Shown in pieces: positions 37,519 through 47,872 of a stretch of DNA of 64,000 nt. The position numbers were made by a program, and so were the translations under genes. Position 1 is the stretch's first letter, and each line of letters starts with the position of its first letter. The stretch covers positions 248,001-312,000 of the forward strand of contig NZ_JACCJZ010000013.1 of the NCBI RefSeq assembly GCF_013425765.1. The letters are read 5' to 3'. The notes beneath the pieces are model-generated. The model did not search any database. It had not been told where the DNA came from and saw nothing but the letters and a program-made list of their open reading frames with translations. Source of the DNA: Luteimonas deserti. GTDB taxonomy: Bacteria; Pseudomonadota; Gammaproteobacteria; Xanthomonadales; Xanthomonadaceae.

Positions 37519-38502
37519 ATGGACGGCTTGGCTGGGTTCGTGCAATGGGCGTTCTTCTCGCTCGTCTTCGAATTTGTGAACAACCAGATCGAAGGATTCC
37601 AGTCAGGCCTGTTGCAGCGCGGGACCAAGTGGGTCAGCGGGATGGCGTTCACCCTCTGCACGCTGTGGGTCTTCATGCAGGGCTTCATGATCGTGACCGG
37701 TCGCAGCCGGGAATCGATGATCGGCCTCGTGGTGGGCTCGCTCCGGGTCTTTCTGATCGTCACTGCGGCGACCGCGATGTCGTTCGCGGGAACGGATCTC
37801 ACGAAGTTTCTCGGCGATGGCCTCCCGGCCGAGGTCAACAAAGTGGTCACCGGAACGGACGACGACCCCGCCAAATCGATCGATCGCAACCTCAAGGTCA
37901 TGGGCCTGATCTTTGCACTGATCGACCGTATCGACACCGGGCCAAGCGATCCGGTCAATGGCCAGAGCCAATCGCGAAGCATCACACTGATGGGGATCGG
38001 CATCGCCGGCCCTTCGGTCATCGGTGGTGCGATGCTCCTGCTCTATAAGATCGCGCTCGTCCTGTTCGTCGGGTTCGGCCCTTTGTTCATCCTGTGCCTC
38101 GTCTTCGATCAGACGAAGGACCTGTTCAAGCGATGGCTGTTGTACGGGGTAGGAACTATGTTCAGTCTTGCGGTGCTTTCGTTCATGGTGTCGGTCGCGA
38201 CGAAGCTCGTCGCCATCACGTCGGCAGCGCTGCTTCTCCAGTATCAGGTCGCCTCGAACATGGGGATCGATGGTGGAGGTCTGAATGCGGCTGCGATGCA
38301 GCAGGGAGGTATCGGGCTGCTGATGTCGGTATTGATGGTCATGGCCCCTCCGATGGCAGCGATGTTCTTCAATGGCACGCTTGGTCAGTTCGCAGCGAAC
38401 TCCAGCTTTGGTAGTGTCGGACGTAACAGCTCGGGCCAGGTTTCCGATTTTGAACAGAAAACAGTGCCTCGAGTAAGGCAGGATAATATCGAGACTAAAT
38501 AA
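37519..38502 (+). CDS. virB6: T4SS polytopic inner-membrane protein VirB6
   Basis: Central inner-membrane channel protein of 327 residues. Five or more hydrophobic segments are visible: about 45-62, 70-92, 160-195 (GGAMLLLYKIALVLFVGFGP), 200-235 and 275-295. The TrbL/VirB6 pattern FVGFGPLFILCLVFDQTKDLF is clear, and a long periplasmic loop lies between the second and third segments. The stop codon shares a base with the start of the next gene (TAATG), so the DUF4189 gene belongs to this operon. Codon use begins to shift to lower GC toward its 3' end. Confidence 0.93.
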   Translation: MDGLAGFVQWAFFSLVFEFVNNQIEGFQSGLLQRGTKWVSGMAFTLCTLWVFMQGFMIVTGRSRESMIGLVVGSLRVFLIVTAATAMSFAGTDLTKFLGDGLPAEVNKVVTGTDDDPAKSIDRNLKVMGLIFALIDRIDTGPSDPVNGQSQSRSITLMGIGIAGPSVIGGAMLLLYKIALVLFVGFGPLFILCLVFDQTKDLFKRWLLYGVGTMFSLAVLSFMVSVATKLVAITSAALLLQYQVASNMGIDGGGLNAAAMQQGGIGLLMSVLMVMAPPMAAMFFNGTLGQFAANSSFGSVGRNSSGQVSDFEQKTVPRVRQDNIETK

Positions 38503-39008
38503 TGAATGATAAGTGCTTGGGATTTGAAGCGGGCTGGTTTTTGTTTTCGGCGGTGGGGGCCCTCGCGGTGATGCTTGGAGGTCTCTCATTCAGTGCTTTT
38601 GCCCAGCAACCAGGGTCTAACCAATACAATACGGTTTTTCTTCCTGCACATAGCGCCGGGGATACAATCCGAGAAAATCTCGAAAGTCGGTGGGGCGCCT
38701 ACGCTCTTAGTAGTCCGGATCCGAGTACGGGTATTAGTGTTACCGGATTCGTAGCGGCTCGCGCTTCTCTCGAGGAGGCGAAAAACGCTGCTATAACTCA
38801 TTGTACCGAGCGCGGAGGTACGGATTGTGCGGTGCCGGAGGGTTATGTGTTCCGAGACACTTGCGCTGTGGCAACCACTGGGCCAGGGCGAGGCAACTTC
38901 GTTCAGGACTCCAATCTCCGCAGAGCTCGTCGCTACGGTCTTCGTTCGTGCGGTAAAGGTTGCAGAGTACTCTGGGAGGCCTGCTCGTTGCCGTCGCGCG
39001 GTGACTAA
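38502..39008 (+). CDS. Exported DUF4189 protein at the end of the virB operon
   Basis: A 168-residue protein with a signal peptide (hydrophobic stretch about 10-32, cut after SAFA). The mature part is a DUF4189 domain: RWGAYALSSPD, an AKNAAITHCTERGGTDC segment, DTCAVATTGPG and CGKGCRVLWEACS, with six cysteines that fit disulfides in the periplasm. DUF4189 has no proven function. It is joined to virB6 by TAATG, so it is co-expressed with the secretion machine. Its position, export signal and the decayed second copy next door make it a candidate immunity or accessory protein; that is inference. The base composition is less GC-rich than in the T4SS genes before it, suggesting a different origin. 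Confidence 0.8.
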   Translation: MNDKCLGFEAGWFLFSAVGALAVMLGGLSFSAFAQQPGSNQYNTVFLPAHSAGDTIRENLESRWGAYALSSPDPSTGISVTGFVAARASLEEAKNAAITHCTERGGTDCAVPEGYVFRDTCAVATTGPGRGNFVQDSNLRRARRYGLRSCGKGCRVLWEACSLPSRGD

Positions 39009-39256
39009 TTAATGTGTGGTGCGAATTAGTTAACGAAAATTGCCCTCTGTCTCCACAGCACGAGGATGAGGAAGGGCGGAGATATATAGATGGGCAGAGG
39101 AAGATAAGTTGGTGGCCTACGCGGATTGCGCGGCGCGAATCCAGACTATATATTGAAAGCGCTTTGGTCAGCGCGCTTGCTCCGTCAAGAACTAGGTGAT
39201 GTTTATCAAGACTTTGCCCGAGTCCTTCTTGGCGGATTCGAGAGAGCGGGAGTTGG
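39009..39256. other. Lower-GC interval with possible gene debris
   Basis: No intact gene. On the + strand one frame reads EEDKLVAYADCAARIQTIY before a stop (about 39098-39158), and a neighbouring frame then reads ALWSARLLRQELGDVYQDF up to about 39285. Joined by a single-base shift they would make one short protein-like stretch, so this may be a frameshifted remnant. The evidence is only that the peptide looks protein-like. Confidence 0.3.
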
Positions 39257-39530
39257 TCACCCGAGCAATGCTCTCAGCTTCATAACGTAAGCAGGCCCAT
39301 GGACCAGTGGATCGATAGCCGACGCGCCCAGCTTGTCGCCATCCAGGCGCACGGTAGCTTCAATGTCGACCCATCTGACGTCGAGTCGGAGTTGGCCGGT
39401 GCCCACCCGGATATCGATGCCGCCGTGGACCGTCATGCCCCATGAATTGCCGAGGGCGAGCCGACTGCCGGACAGTGCGCCGCGGGTATCCTCGCTGGAG
39501 AATGCGGTGTAATTGACGCCCACTCCAAGC
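39257..39530 (-). pseudogene. 3' fragment of an ompW duplicate
   Basis: The translation LGVGVNYTAFSSEDTRGAL through PAYVMKL aligns over its whole length with the C-terminal ~86 residues of the intact ompW product 800 bases downstream, in the same orientation, with about three quarters of residues the same. Homology starts abruptly at about 39530, where the sequence changes to the truncated DUF4189 gene of the other strand. There is no start codon region or signal peptide, so it cannot make a working porin. Confidence 0.85.
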
Positions 39531-39548
39531 GTCTGCCGTCCCAGGGCC

Positions 39549-39862
39549 TTGGAGATACAACGCCAAATCGACCGAAGAGGTGGGGCGCGTTTGCCGGAAG
39601 CGAATCAGATGGTGCTTCGGGGGTAGGCCTAGACAAGCGCAGTCGAGCGTCTGCGGAAAGAGCCGCGATGGCGCAGTGCAGGAATGCCGGTGGAATGAAC
39701 TGTGAAGTTTTCTTCGTATTTCTCAACCAATGTGGTGCGGTCGCGTCCACAGCTACAAACAGCACTTGGGCGCGAGGCCCAACTCTTTCTGATGTTCGAG
39801 ATCAGGCGATGAGCGGATGCAAATCCCGCGAATGCTCAATTATTTTCGAACATTGTCTGTAG
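39549..39862 (+). pseudogene. 5'-truncated DUF4189 gene
   Basis: The frame reads GDTTPNRPKRWGAFAGSESD, then AERAAMAQCRNAGGMNCEVF, FLNQCGAVAS and CKSRECSIIFEHCL, a complete DUF4189 domain that aligns with the intact copy at 38502-39008 from its GDT...RWGA segment to the end. No signal peptide or start codon lies upstream in this frame; the frame runs open into the ompW fragment on the opposite strand. The only ATG is internal at 39668 and would give a half domain. The gene has therefore lost its 5' end at the recombination joint. Confidence 0.75.
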
Positions 39863-40065
39863 TCCGACCTGTTCTTAGCGGGCAACGAACTCCTGTCCCG
39901 CAGGATCAGGTCTGGTCTCGAAGACCGCACAACGCAGCACGACCCTATGATTCAATCAGCGGGCTGACGCCCATTGAATATCGCAAATAACACGCCCGGA
40001 GTTCTACTTCTCAAGTGTGCGCTTGACGGGGAACTTCTGCAGTAGCTCGGCGGGCCGCAGCAAGA

Positions 40066-41902
<1,837 letters not shown>

Positions 41903-41926
41903 GCCGTGCCTGTGCACGCCTCGCCT

Positions 41927-41953
41927 CGAAGCCCCGCCTTGCGCGGGGCTTCG
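41927..41953 (+). terminator. Hairpin terminator after gapA
   Basis: Perfect 11-base stem CGAAGCCCCGC / GCGGGGCTTCG with a five-base CTTGC loop, starting 24 bases after the gapA stop. There is no T run, so it may act with Rho or as a 3'-end stabiliser. Confidence 0.75.
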
Positions 41954-42409
41954 TGCTAAGGCTTGCGGCTGAGAGGTGCGACAGGATCACAGCATTCGTC
42001 CCCGCGGCCCGGCTGTCGGACGGCATGACGAAACGTATCGTCGGGCAGATCGCGGCGCACTCGGCACTTAGCCGGGATGAATGACTGATGGGGCGCTATG
42101 GGCCTCACGCGAGGCCCGCTTCGATCTCCGGCGGTGCCGGTCACTGCAGCGGGTCACGCGAGAAAGTCGCTGCGTCTCGTCGGTTTTCACGGCTCGTCCA
42201 CTTTGGTGAGGACGACCACGAGCAGAGGCCACGCCTGCGATGTACCTGGTCGTGACAGAGCGACCCCGCCGGACCCGCTATGCGGGACGAGTGGGTTCAG
42301 CTCCTGCGGCGGATGTCTGGAAATGGTGTGCCTCGGTTCCTGCCGACACACGGGGTGCCAGAGTCATCCATCGCCTTGCCCCCTTTGAAATGAGGCGTCC
42401 TGGCTCACG
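41954..42409. other. Non-coding interval after gapA
   Basis: About 455 bases without a supported gene. A 7-base stem hairpin GGGCCTC-ACGC-GAGGCCC is at 42100-42117. The rest shows no promoter-like or repeat structure that I can defend. Confidence 0.4.
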
Positions 42410-43075
42410 TCAATGACGTCCTTGCCAAGAGGACAGCGTGCGCGAAGACATCGCGTAGCGAGCGAGCGAACAGAGCAGGAAGTAACACGCGCCCGCGAGA
42501 ATGAACCACCAAGGCTGGACCCAGGGGCTCTTCGGCGGCAGGCGGTCACCACTCAACAAGATGTGCGGGAGCGCAAGGTACTGCATTGCGTCATTCGTGA
42601 ACTCGCCGCGTGACACGGAGGCGGAGAAGTCCTTGGCGATCATGAAGATGGTCAAGAAGATCGTGAAATGGATCGCGAGCCTGAGCCCTTCAATGGTCCA
42701 CGTGCTGTCGCGCCGGGCAGTGGTGTAAATCAGAGCTTTGCTGACCACCATCGCTAGCATCGGGACCAATAGCAACGCACTCGGCATCGCCTGCAGCGCC
42801 TTGATCCCCATCAAACCGATGAAGTACATCGCGCAGCAGAGGAGTGCGACCGCTTTGAGCTTGTCGGTCAAAGGACGCTCCATGTGGAGCATGAACAGGC
42901 CGGACAACGCCAGTAATGCAGGTAATTCCAGCGCGATGAGCACCATGGCGGCGAATACGCTCTCCGCGCCGAACGTCAGCGGCGCTTGCCAGATCATGAT
43001 CAGGAAGGCCGCGGTGACGGCATCCGGGAAGGCGGCGAGGAGTCGATGGGCCGCAGCGCTCCGGACGATCTGCAT
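42410..43075 (-). CDS. Polytopic membrane protein of unknown function
   Basis: A 221-residue protein without a family that I recognise. Six or so hydrophobic segments are visible: about 15-33, 38-62 (AAMVLIALELPALLALSGLF), 73-92, 98-116, 130-146 and 190-208, with one hydrophilic loop (about 148-188) that contains DFSASVSRGEFTNDAMQY. Both ends are short and charged, so it is an integral inner-membrane protein. It faces gapA across a non-coding gap and is divergent from the DUF2339 gene. Codon use is ordinary for this region. A function cannot be assigned. Confidence 0.7.
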   Translation of the reverse strand: MQIVRSAAAHRLLAAFPDAVTAAFLIMIWQAPLTFGAESVFAAMVLIALELPALLALSGLFMLHMERPLTDKLKAVALLCCAMYFIGLMGIKALQAMPSALLLVPMLAMVVSKALIYTTARRDSTWTIEGLRLAIHFTIFLTIFMIAKDFSASVSRGEFTNDAMQYLALPHILLSGDRLPPKSPWVQPWWFILAGACYFLLCSLARYAMSSRTLSSWQGRH

Positions 43076-43365
43076 GTCGCGCTGTTCGCGTTGAGGGCTC
43101 GCACGTGATTAGACCATGCGTGAGCGCCCGCAGGCCTATGCGCCGTGCTGTCGAATCGATGCGAGCCGGGGTCCAAGAGGACCCTGCGGCTAAATTCCCA
43201 AGCGAAGGATAGTGAGCCGCGGGGCGGCATCGTCGCTGGCAAGCAACACCGTTGGGGGCCATCCGCGATACCCAGGCCGCCCGCTTGTGCGGAGCTCCTT
43301 GTTTTCGCGCGCGGCCCGGCTAAGGTGCACGCAGCGCGCCGGGGTGGCGTGGACAGGCCTTGACC

Positions 43366-46101
43366 GTGGAAGAGCTGTTCGTGCTGATCGGACTGGCGCT
43401 GCTGACCGTGCCGGTTCTGCTGATCGTGTGCCTGGTCATGGTGTTCGGGCTGCGTCGACGGGTCCGCGAGCTCGAAGCGGCGACGGCGGACCTGCAGGTT
43501 GCGCAGCGGAACGCATCGGCTTCATGGCAGGCCACGCCTGCGCAGACGCGAGAACAGACGCCGGGCGTGCCGGCGGTCGAACCGGTCGGCTCGACGCCGC
43601 CGCCGGCCGCGCCGTATGAAGCGCCGGCACGTGCGACGCCTGCGGCAGATGGGCTCCGGCCAGCAGTGCCGCCCCCCTTGCCGCCGGCACCATCGCGCGA
43701 GGCATGGCGCGACGCGGACGCGGACGCGGTCGCGGTCGCCCCGGCCGGGCGCGATGCCGCGTCGCCCGCGCACGGCGCCTCCGATCCGGATGCAGTGCAG
43801 CGCGGCCTGCGCCTGATCGGCAGCTGGTTCACCTCGGGCAACCTGCCGGTCAAGATCGGCATGCTGGTGCTGTTCGCGGGCGTCGCCGCGCTGCTCAAGC
43901 ACGCCAGCGACGAGGGCTGGCTGGCGGTACCGGTCGCGTTGCGGCTCGCCGGCGTGGCCGCTGCCGCGATCGGCGGCCTCCTGTTCGCGTGGCGCCGGCG
44001 CGACAGCCATCGCACGTTCGCGCTCAGCCTCCAGGGCGGGATGATCGGCGTGCTGCTGCTGGTGGTGTTCGCGGCCTATCGCGAGTTCGAGTTGCTCGAG
44101 GCCGTGCCGGCCTTTTCCGCGAGCGTGGCTCTGGTGGCCGGCGCGGGCGTGCTGGCCGTGCTGCAGAACGCACGCGCGCTGGCGGTGTTCGCGGTGCTCG
44201 CGGGTTTCCTGGCGCCCATCTGGCTCTCCACGGGCAGCGGAAATCACGTTGCGCTGTTCGCCTACTACGCAGTGCTCAACCTGGCGATCCTGTCGGTCGC
44301 GTGGTTCCGGCAGTGGCGTGTGCTGAACCTGCTGGGCTTCGTTTTCACGTTCGGCATCGGAACGCTCTGGGGCGTGCTGGCCTACGACCCGGTGCATTAC
44401 CGCAGCACCCAGCCGTTCCTGGTTCTGTTCTTCGTCATCTATCTCCTGATTCCGTGGCTGGATGCACGTCGCCGTGCGGCCGCCCCAGGCGCGCTCGACG
44501 GAACCCTGGTCTTCGGCACGCCACTGGTGGCGTTCTCGCTGCAGGCGGGACTGATGCCCGGAGAACCCTTGGCGCTGGCGCTGGCGCTGTGCGCGCTGGG
44601 TGTATCGGCGCTGTATGCGGCCCTCGCGTGGGCGCGGCTGCGGATGGCCCCCGTTGCGCTGCTCGGCCGGTCCTACGCGCTGCTGGCGGTGGGGTTTGCG
44701 ACTCTCGCGGTGCCGCTGGCGCTGACTGCCCAGGCCACGGCCTGCGTGTTTGCCCTGGAAGGCGTGGCACTGGTCTGGCTCGGCGTGCGCCAGGGGCGGC
44801 GGCTGCCGCAATTCATCGGTGCGGGTCTGCAGCTGGCGGCGGTGGTCGCCTTCGTGATCGCGGCCGACGTGCCGGCCCATCGGTTCGGCGGAGTGCGCGT
44901 GCATGGCCAGTTCGTTGCGGCGCTGCTGATCGCGTTGTCCGCGCTGGCGAGCGCTGCGGCCTGGCGTGGGGGCTCCCGGCTCGCGCTGGCACGCTGCGCC
45001 TACGGCTGGGCGCTGGCCTGGTGGCTGGGCGCATGGCTGTTCGAGTTCGCGATGCGCCTGCCCGAGCGGCTCTTCCCGGATGCGGCGCTGGGACTGCTTG
45101 CCGTGACCGGATGGCTGGCGGCGGAAGCGCATCGGCGGCGTCCCGACATCGCGACGGGGCTCACGCCGCTGGCCTTTTTTGCCGTCGCCGCGCCGCTGGC
45201 GGGCGTGCAGGCGCTCGCGCACGGCCACCCGTTCGGCGGGCGCGGCGCCATCGCCTGGGCACTGTTCGCGGTCCTGGGCGTGCGCACCCTGGTGTGCCTG
45301 CGCGGCGCGGGCGGCTGGCTCGCGTCCACGGCGCAGGGTGTCTGGTGGCTGGTCTGGGCGCTGGTGGGGTCGCTGTTGCTCCGCTACGTCGGCGAGCGCG
45401 CCGGACTCGCCGAAGGCTGGCGCCACGCGGCGCTGGTGGCGCCGTGGCTCGCGATTGCGCTCGCGGCGCAGTGGCGCTCGCGGTGGTTGGCGGCGCCGAT
45501 CGGCGCGGCGTTCGATACGGCGCGCCCGGTTCTTCAGGCGGTGGTGTGCAGCGTGGTCGTCGTGTGGTGGTGCAGCGCCATCGTGCGCGCGGGCGACAGC
45601 GCGCCCTTGCCGTGGATCGCGCTGCTGAGTCCGCTGGATGTCGCCCAGGTGGCCGCCCTGCTGGTGTGGGCCGGTTGGCTGGGATCGGGCAGCGCCGGCC
45701 CGGTGCTCGGCCGGGTACGGGCGCCGGTGCTGGCGATCGGCGGTTTCGTTCTGCTGACCGTGATCACCTTGCGCGCTGCGCACCACTGGGGCGGCGTGCC
45801 GTGGTCGGGCGAGCTGGCGTCCAGCAGCCTCGCCCAGAGCAGTCTGACTGTCGTGTGGAGCGTGCTCGGGGTACTCGGCTGGATCATCGGCTCGCGCCGC
45901 GGGCACCGGGTGCTGTGGCTCGCCGGCGCGGTGCTGATGGGTGTGGTGCTGGCGAAGCTGGTGCTGGTCGACCGCGGTCATCTCGGCAATCTCTGGGGCA
46001 TCGGCGCCTTCATCGCCTATGGCCTGTTGTGCACCGTCGTCGGGTTCTTCGCGCCGGCGCCGCCGAAGGCGCCAGCTGCGGCCGAACAGGTGCCCGCATG
46101 A
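43366..46101 (+). CDS. DUF2339 multi-pass membrane protein
   Basis: A ~911-residue inner-membrane protein with one N-terminal helix (about 3-25), a coiled-coil and Pro/Ala-rich linker (about 26-145), and then about 25 hydrophobic helices. The segment SWFTSGNLPVKIGMLVLFAG at the start of the helical region and RRDSHRTFALSLQGGMIGVL are typical of DUF2339. The function is unknown; it may be an envelope or transport component. I prefer GTG 43366 with AGG eight bases upstream; a TTG at 43360 would add two residues. Its stop overlaps the DUF3999 start (ATGA), the common partner gene, so the two proteins probably work together. Confidence 0.88.
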   Translation: MEELFVLIGLALLTVPVLLIVCLVMVFGLRRRVRELEAATADLQVAQRNASASWQATPAQTREQTPGVPAVEPVGSTPPPAAPYEAPARATPAADGLRPAVPPPLPPAPSREAWRDADADAVAVAPAGRDAASPAHGASDPDAVQRGLRLIGSWFTSGNLPVKIGMLVLFAGVAALLKHASDEGWLAVPVALRLAGVAAAAIGGLLFAWRRRDSHRTFALSLQGGMIGVLLLVVFAAYREFELLEAVPAFSASVALVAGAGVLAVLQNARALAVFAVLAGFLAPIWLSTGSGNHVALFAYYAVLNLAILSVAWFRQWRVLNLLGFVFTFGIGTLWGVLAYDPVHYRSTQPFLVLFFVIYLLIPWLDARRRAAAPGALDGTLVFGTPLVAFSLQAGLMPGEPLALALALCALGVSALYAALAWARLRMAPVALLGRSYALLAVGFATLAVPLALTAQATACVFALEGVALVWLGVRQGRRLPQFIGAGLQLAAVVAFVIAADVPAHRFGGVRVHGQFVAALLIALSALASAAAWRGGSRLALARCAYGWALAWWLGAWLFEFAMRLPERLFPDAALGLLAVTGWLAAEAHRRRPDIATGLTPLAFFAVAAPLAGVQALAHGHPFGGRGAIAWALFAVLGVRTLVCLRGAGGWLASTAQGVWWLVWALVGSLLLRYVGERAGLAEGWRHAALVAPWLAIALAAQWRSRWLAAPIGAAFDTARPVLQAVVCSVVVVWWCSAIVRAGDSAPLPWIALLSPLDVAQVAALLVWAGWLGSGSAGPVLGRVRAPVLAIGGFVLLTVITLRAAHHWGGVPWSGELASSSLAQSSLTVVWSVLGVLGWIIGSRRGHRVLWLAGAVLMGVVLAKLVLVDRGHLGNLWGIGAFIAYGLLCTVVGFFAPAPPKAPAAAEQVPA

Positions 46102-47444
46102 TCCGGCGCCGGGCCACGGCCGCCGCGATGGCACTCCTGGTCTCGCCGGCGCTCGCCGACGAATTCGCAGTGGGCTGGCCGCTCGTTCTCTCGGAGCCGG
46201 CCGCCGGCGCCCATCGCGTCGAGCTGGACCTCGACGTCTATCGGCATTCGGCATCCGCGTCGCTGGCGGACATCGTGGTCGTCGATGGCGACGGGCGCCC
46301 GGTGGCCGCCGCTCTCTGGAGAGACGGGTCCACCCCGCCTGCCGCGGCGGGCATCTGCGAGCTGCCCTGGTTCCCGCTGCCGGCGGCGGCCCCGGGCGTT
46401 CGCGACGATATCGCCGCGATCAGCGAGATCGACATGGATGGCCGGGTGCGCCGCGTCCAGTTGCGCCCCGGCAACGCCACTCCAGGCCTCGCGGTCCTGG
46501 TGGACGCCAGCGCGGTGGAGCGTCCCGTGCAGGCGCTCCAGCTGCGCTGGCACGACGACCAGCCGGATTTCGAACAGGCGTTCGACGTCTACGGGTCCGA
46601 CGACCTGCAGCGCTGGGAGCCCGTGCAGGCCGACGCGCGCCTGCTCGCCCTGCAGCAGGGCGGTGCGCGGCTCGACGAGCGCCGCATCGTGTTCGACCGC
46701 AGCGCCCGGTGGCGCTATCTGCGGCTGGTGCCCCGGGCGCCGGTCGCCGCCACCCTGCGCATCGCCGGCGTGTCGGCCGAGCTGGTCGCGCCGGCCGCGG
46801 CACGTCCCTGGCAGTGGCAGGCGCTCACCCCGAGCGGAACAGACGGTGCGGCGGGCATCTACACCTACGTCCTCGATGCACGGCTTCCTGTGGAGCGGAT
46901 CGACATCGTGCCGGCCGGTGCCAGCGCCGCACGCTGGAGCGTGGACGTGCGCGATGACGACGAGGCCGAGTGGCGCACGCTGGCGTCCGACCGTCTCGCG
47001 TTCCGGGTTGGCGAGGGCGCCGCCGGTGGGCACTCGCCTGCGATCGCACTCGACCGTGCGCTGCGCATGCGCCACTGGCGCCTGCGCACGGCGCCGCCGG
47101 GTCCTGCACGCGCGCCGGAGCTGCGTGTGGGCTACGTGCCCGAAACCCTCGTCTTCGTGGCGGAAGGGGATGCGCCCTACGAGCTGCGGGCCGGCAGCGT
47201 GCGGGCGCGACGCGCCGACGCGCCGGTTGCCGAGCTGGTGGCCAGCCTGCGTCGCGAGCGCACTCCCACGTGGCAACCCGCGCTCGCGACCACCGGTGAG
47301 CGGCGCGTGCTCGCAGGAGACGCCGCGCTCGAGCCGGCGCGCGACTGGACCACCTGGACACTCTGGGGCGTGCTGCTGCTCGGCGTGGGGCTGGTCGGCG
47401 GGCTCGCGATCCGACTGCTGCGGACACCCGCCGGCGGGACGTGA
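46098..47444 (+). CDS. DUF3999 envelope protein
   Basis: A 448-residue exported protein. It has a signal peptide (MIRRRATAAAMALLVSPALA), a large periplasmic region of beta-sandwich type (RWHDDQPDFEQAFDVYGSDD, RWRYLRLVPRAP), and one C-terminal membrane helix (about 420-440, WGVLLLGVGLVGGLAIRLL), so it is anchored in the inner membrane with its bulk outside. DUF3999 has no known activity; the coagulation-factor-like discoidin segments suggest ligand binding. It is translationally coupled to the DUF2339 gene, with which it nearly always pairs. Confidence 0.85.
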   Translation: MIRRRATAAAMALLVSPALADEFAVGWPLVLSEPAAGAHRVELDLDVYRHSASASLADIVVVDGDGRPVAAALWRDGSTPPAAAGICELPWFPLPAAAPGVRDDIAAISEIDMDGRVRRVQLRPGNATPGLAVLVDASAVERPVQALQLRWHDDQPDFEQAFDVYGSDDLQRWEPVQADARLLALQQGGARLDERRIVFDRSARWRYLRLVPRAPVAATLRIAGVSAELVAPAAARPWQWQALTPSGTDGAAGIYTYVLDARLPVERIDIVPAGASAARWSVDVRDDDEAEWRTLASDRLAFRVGEGAAGGHSPAIALDRALRMRHWRLRTAPPGPARAPELRVGYVPETLVFVAEGDAPYELRAGSVRARRADAPVAELVASLRRERTPTWQPALATTGERRVLAGDAALEPARDWTTWTLWGVLLLGVGLVGGLAIRLLRTPAGGT

Positions 47445-47872
47445 CCGCTCGGCTCCTGGCGCGCGCGGCGTCTGCGGCCGCGTGGCGGACGCACCGTGTC
47501 GAAGGCTGCACCGGTTTCAAGCCGCCGGTGCAGCACGCGGGTTTGCCTCGATCCTCGTGCAGGGACGACAATCGCGGGCGGCCGGTGCCGATGTCGTCCA
47601 CGGCGTCGGCAGGCCCCGGGTCCGATGGACCGGCGGATGTCGTCCGTCGCACGTGTCAGCGCCGTCCGGCATGCGCGGCGGGTGCGTCCCGTCGGCGGCC
47701 GGCGGACCCGCCCACCGGAGGTCGCCCCGCCACTGCAGCAGGCCCCTGATGCCATCGTCGCAGCGCCTCCGGACACCCGCGCCGCGTCTTCCGCGCCCGG
47801 AGCGACGCGTATCGCCCGCGCGGCGGATGGCGTGACGTCCAACTCTCATTCTTCGAAGCGAGTGCACTGCCC
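47445..47872. other. Non-coding interval before pgk
   Basis: About 430 bases with no supported gene. A 9-base stem hairpin CTGCACCGG / CCGGTGCAG at 47506-47533 lies 62 bases after the DUF3999 stop and may end that transcript. The pgk promoter must be here, but no clear box was seen. Confidence 0.4.

Noticed and set aside
25288-39008. T4SS as part of a conjugative element (ICE)
   Set aside because: No relaxase, integrase, attachment repeats or oriT-like structure was seen, and the VirB7 type fits the killing system.
39014-39199. 61-codon frame after the DUF4189 gene
   Set aside because: No ribosome site, composition unlike a protein and overlap with debris in other frames.
39668-39862. Short DUF4189 gene starting at ATG 39668
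   Set aside because: Domain homology extends in frame about 40 codons upstream without a start codon, so the ATG is internal to a truncated gene.
42098-42388. 96-codon frame between gapA and the membrane protein
   Set aside because: Low-complexity translation with no ribosome site or homology pattern; treated as non-coding.
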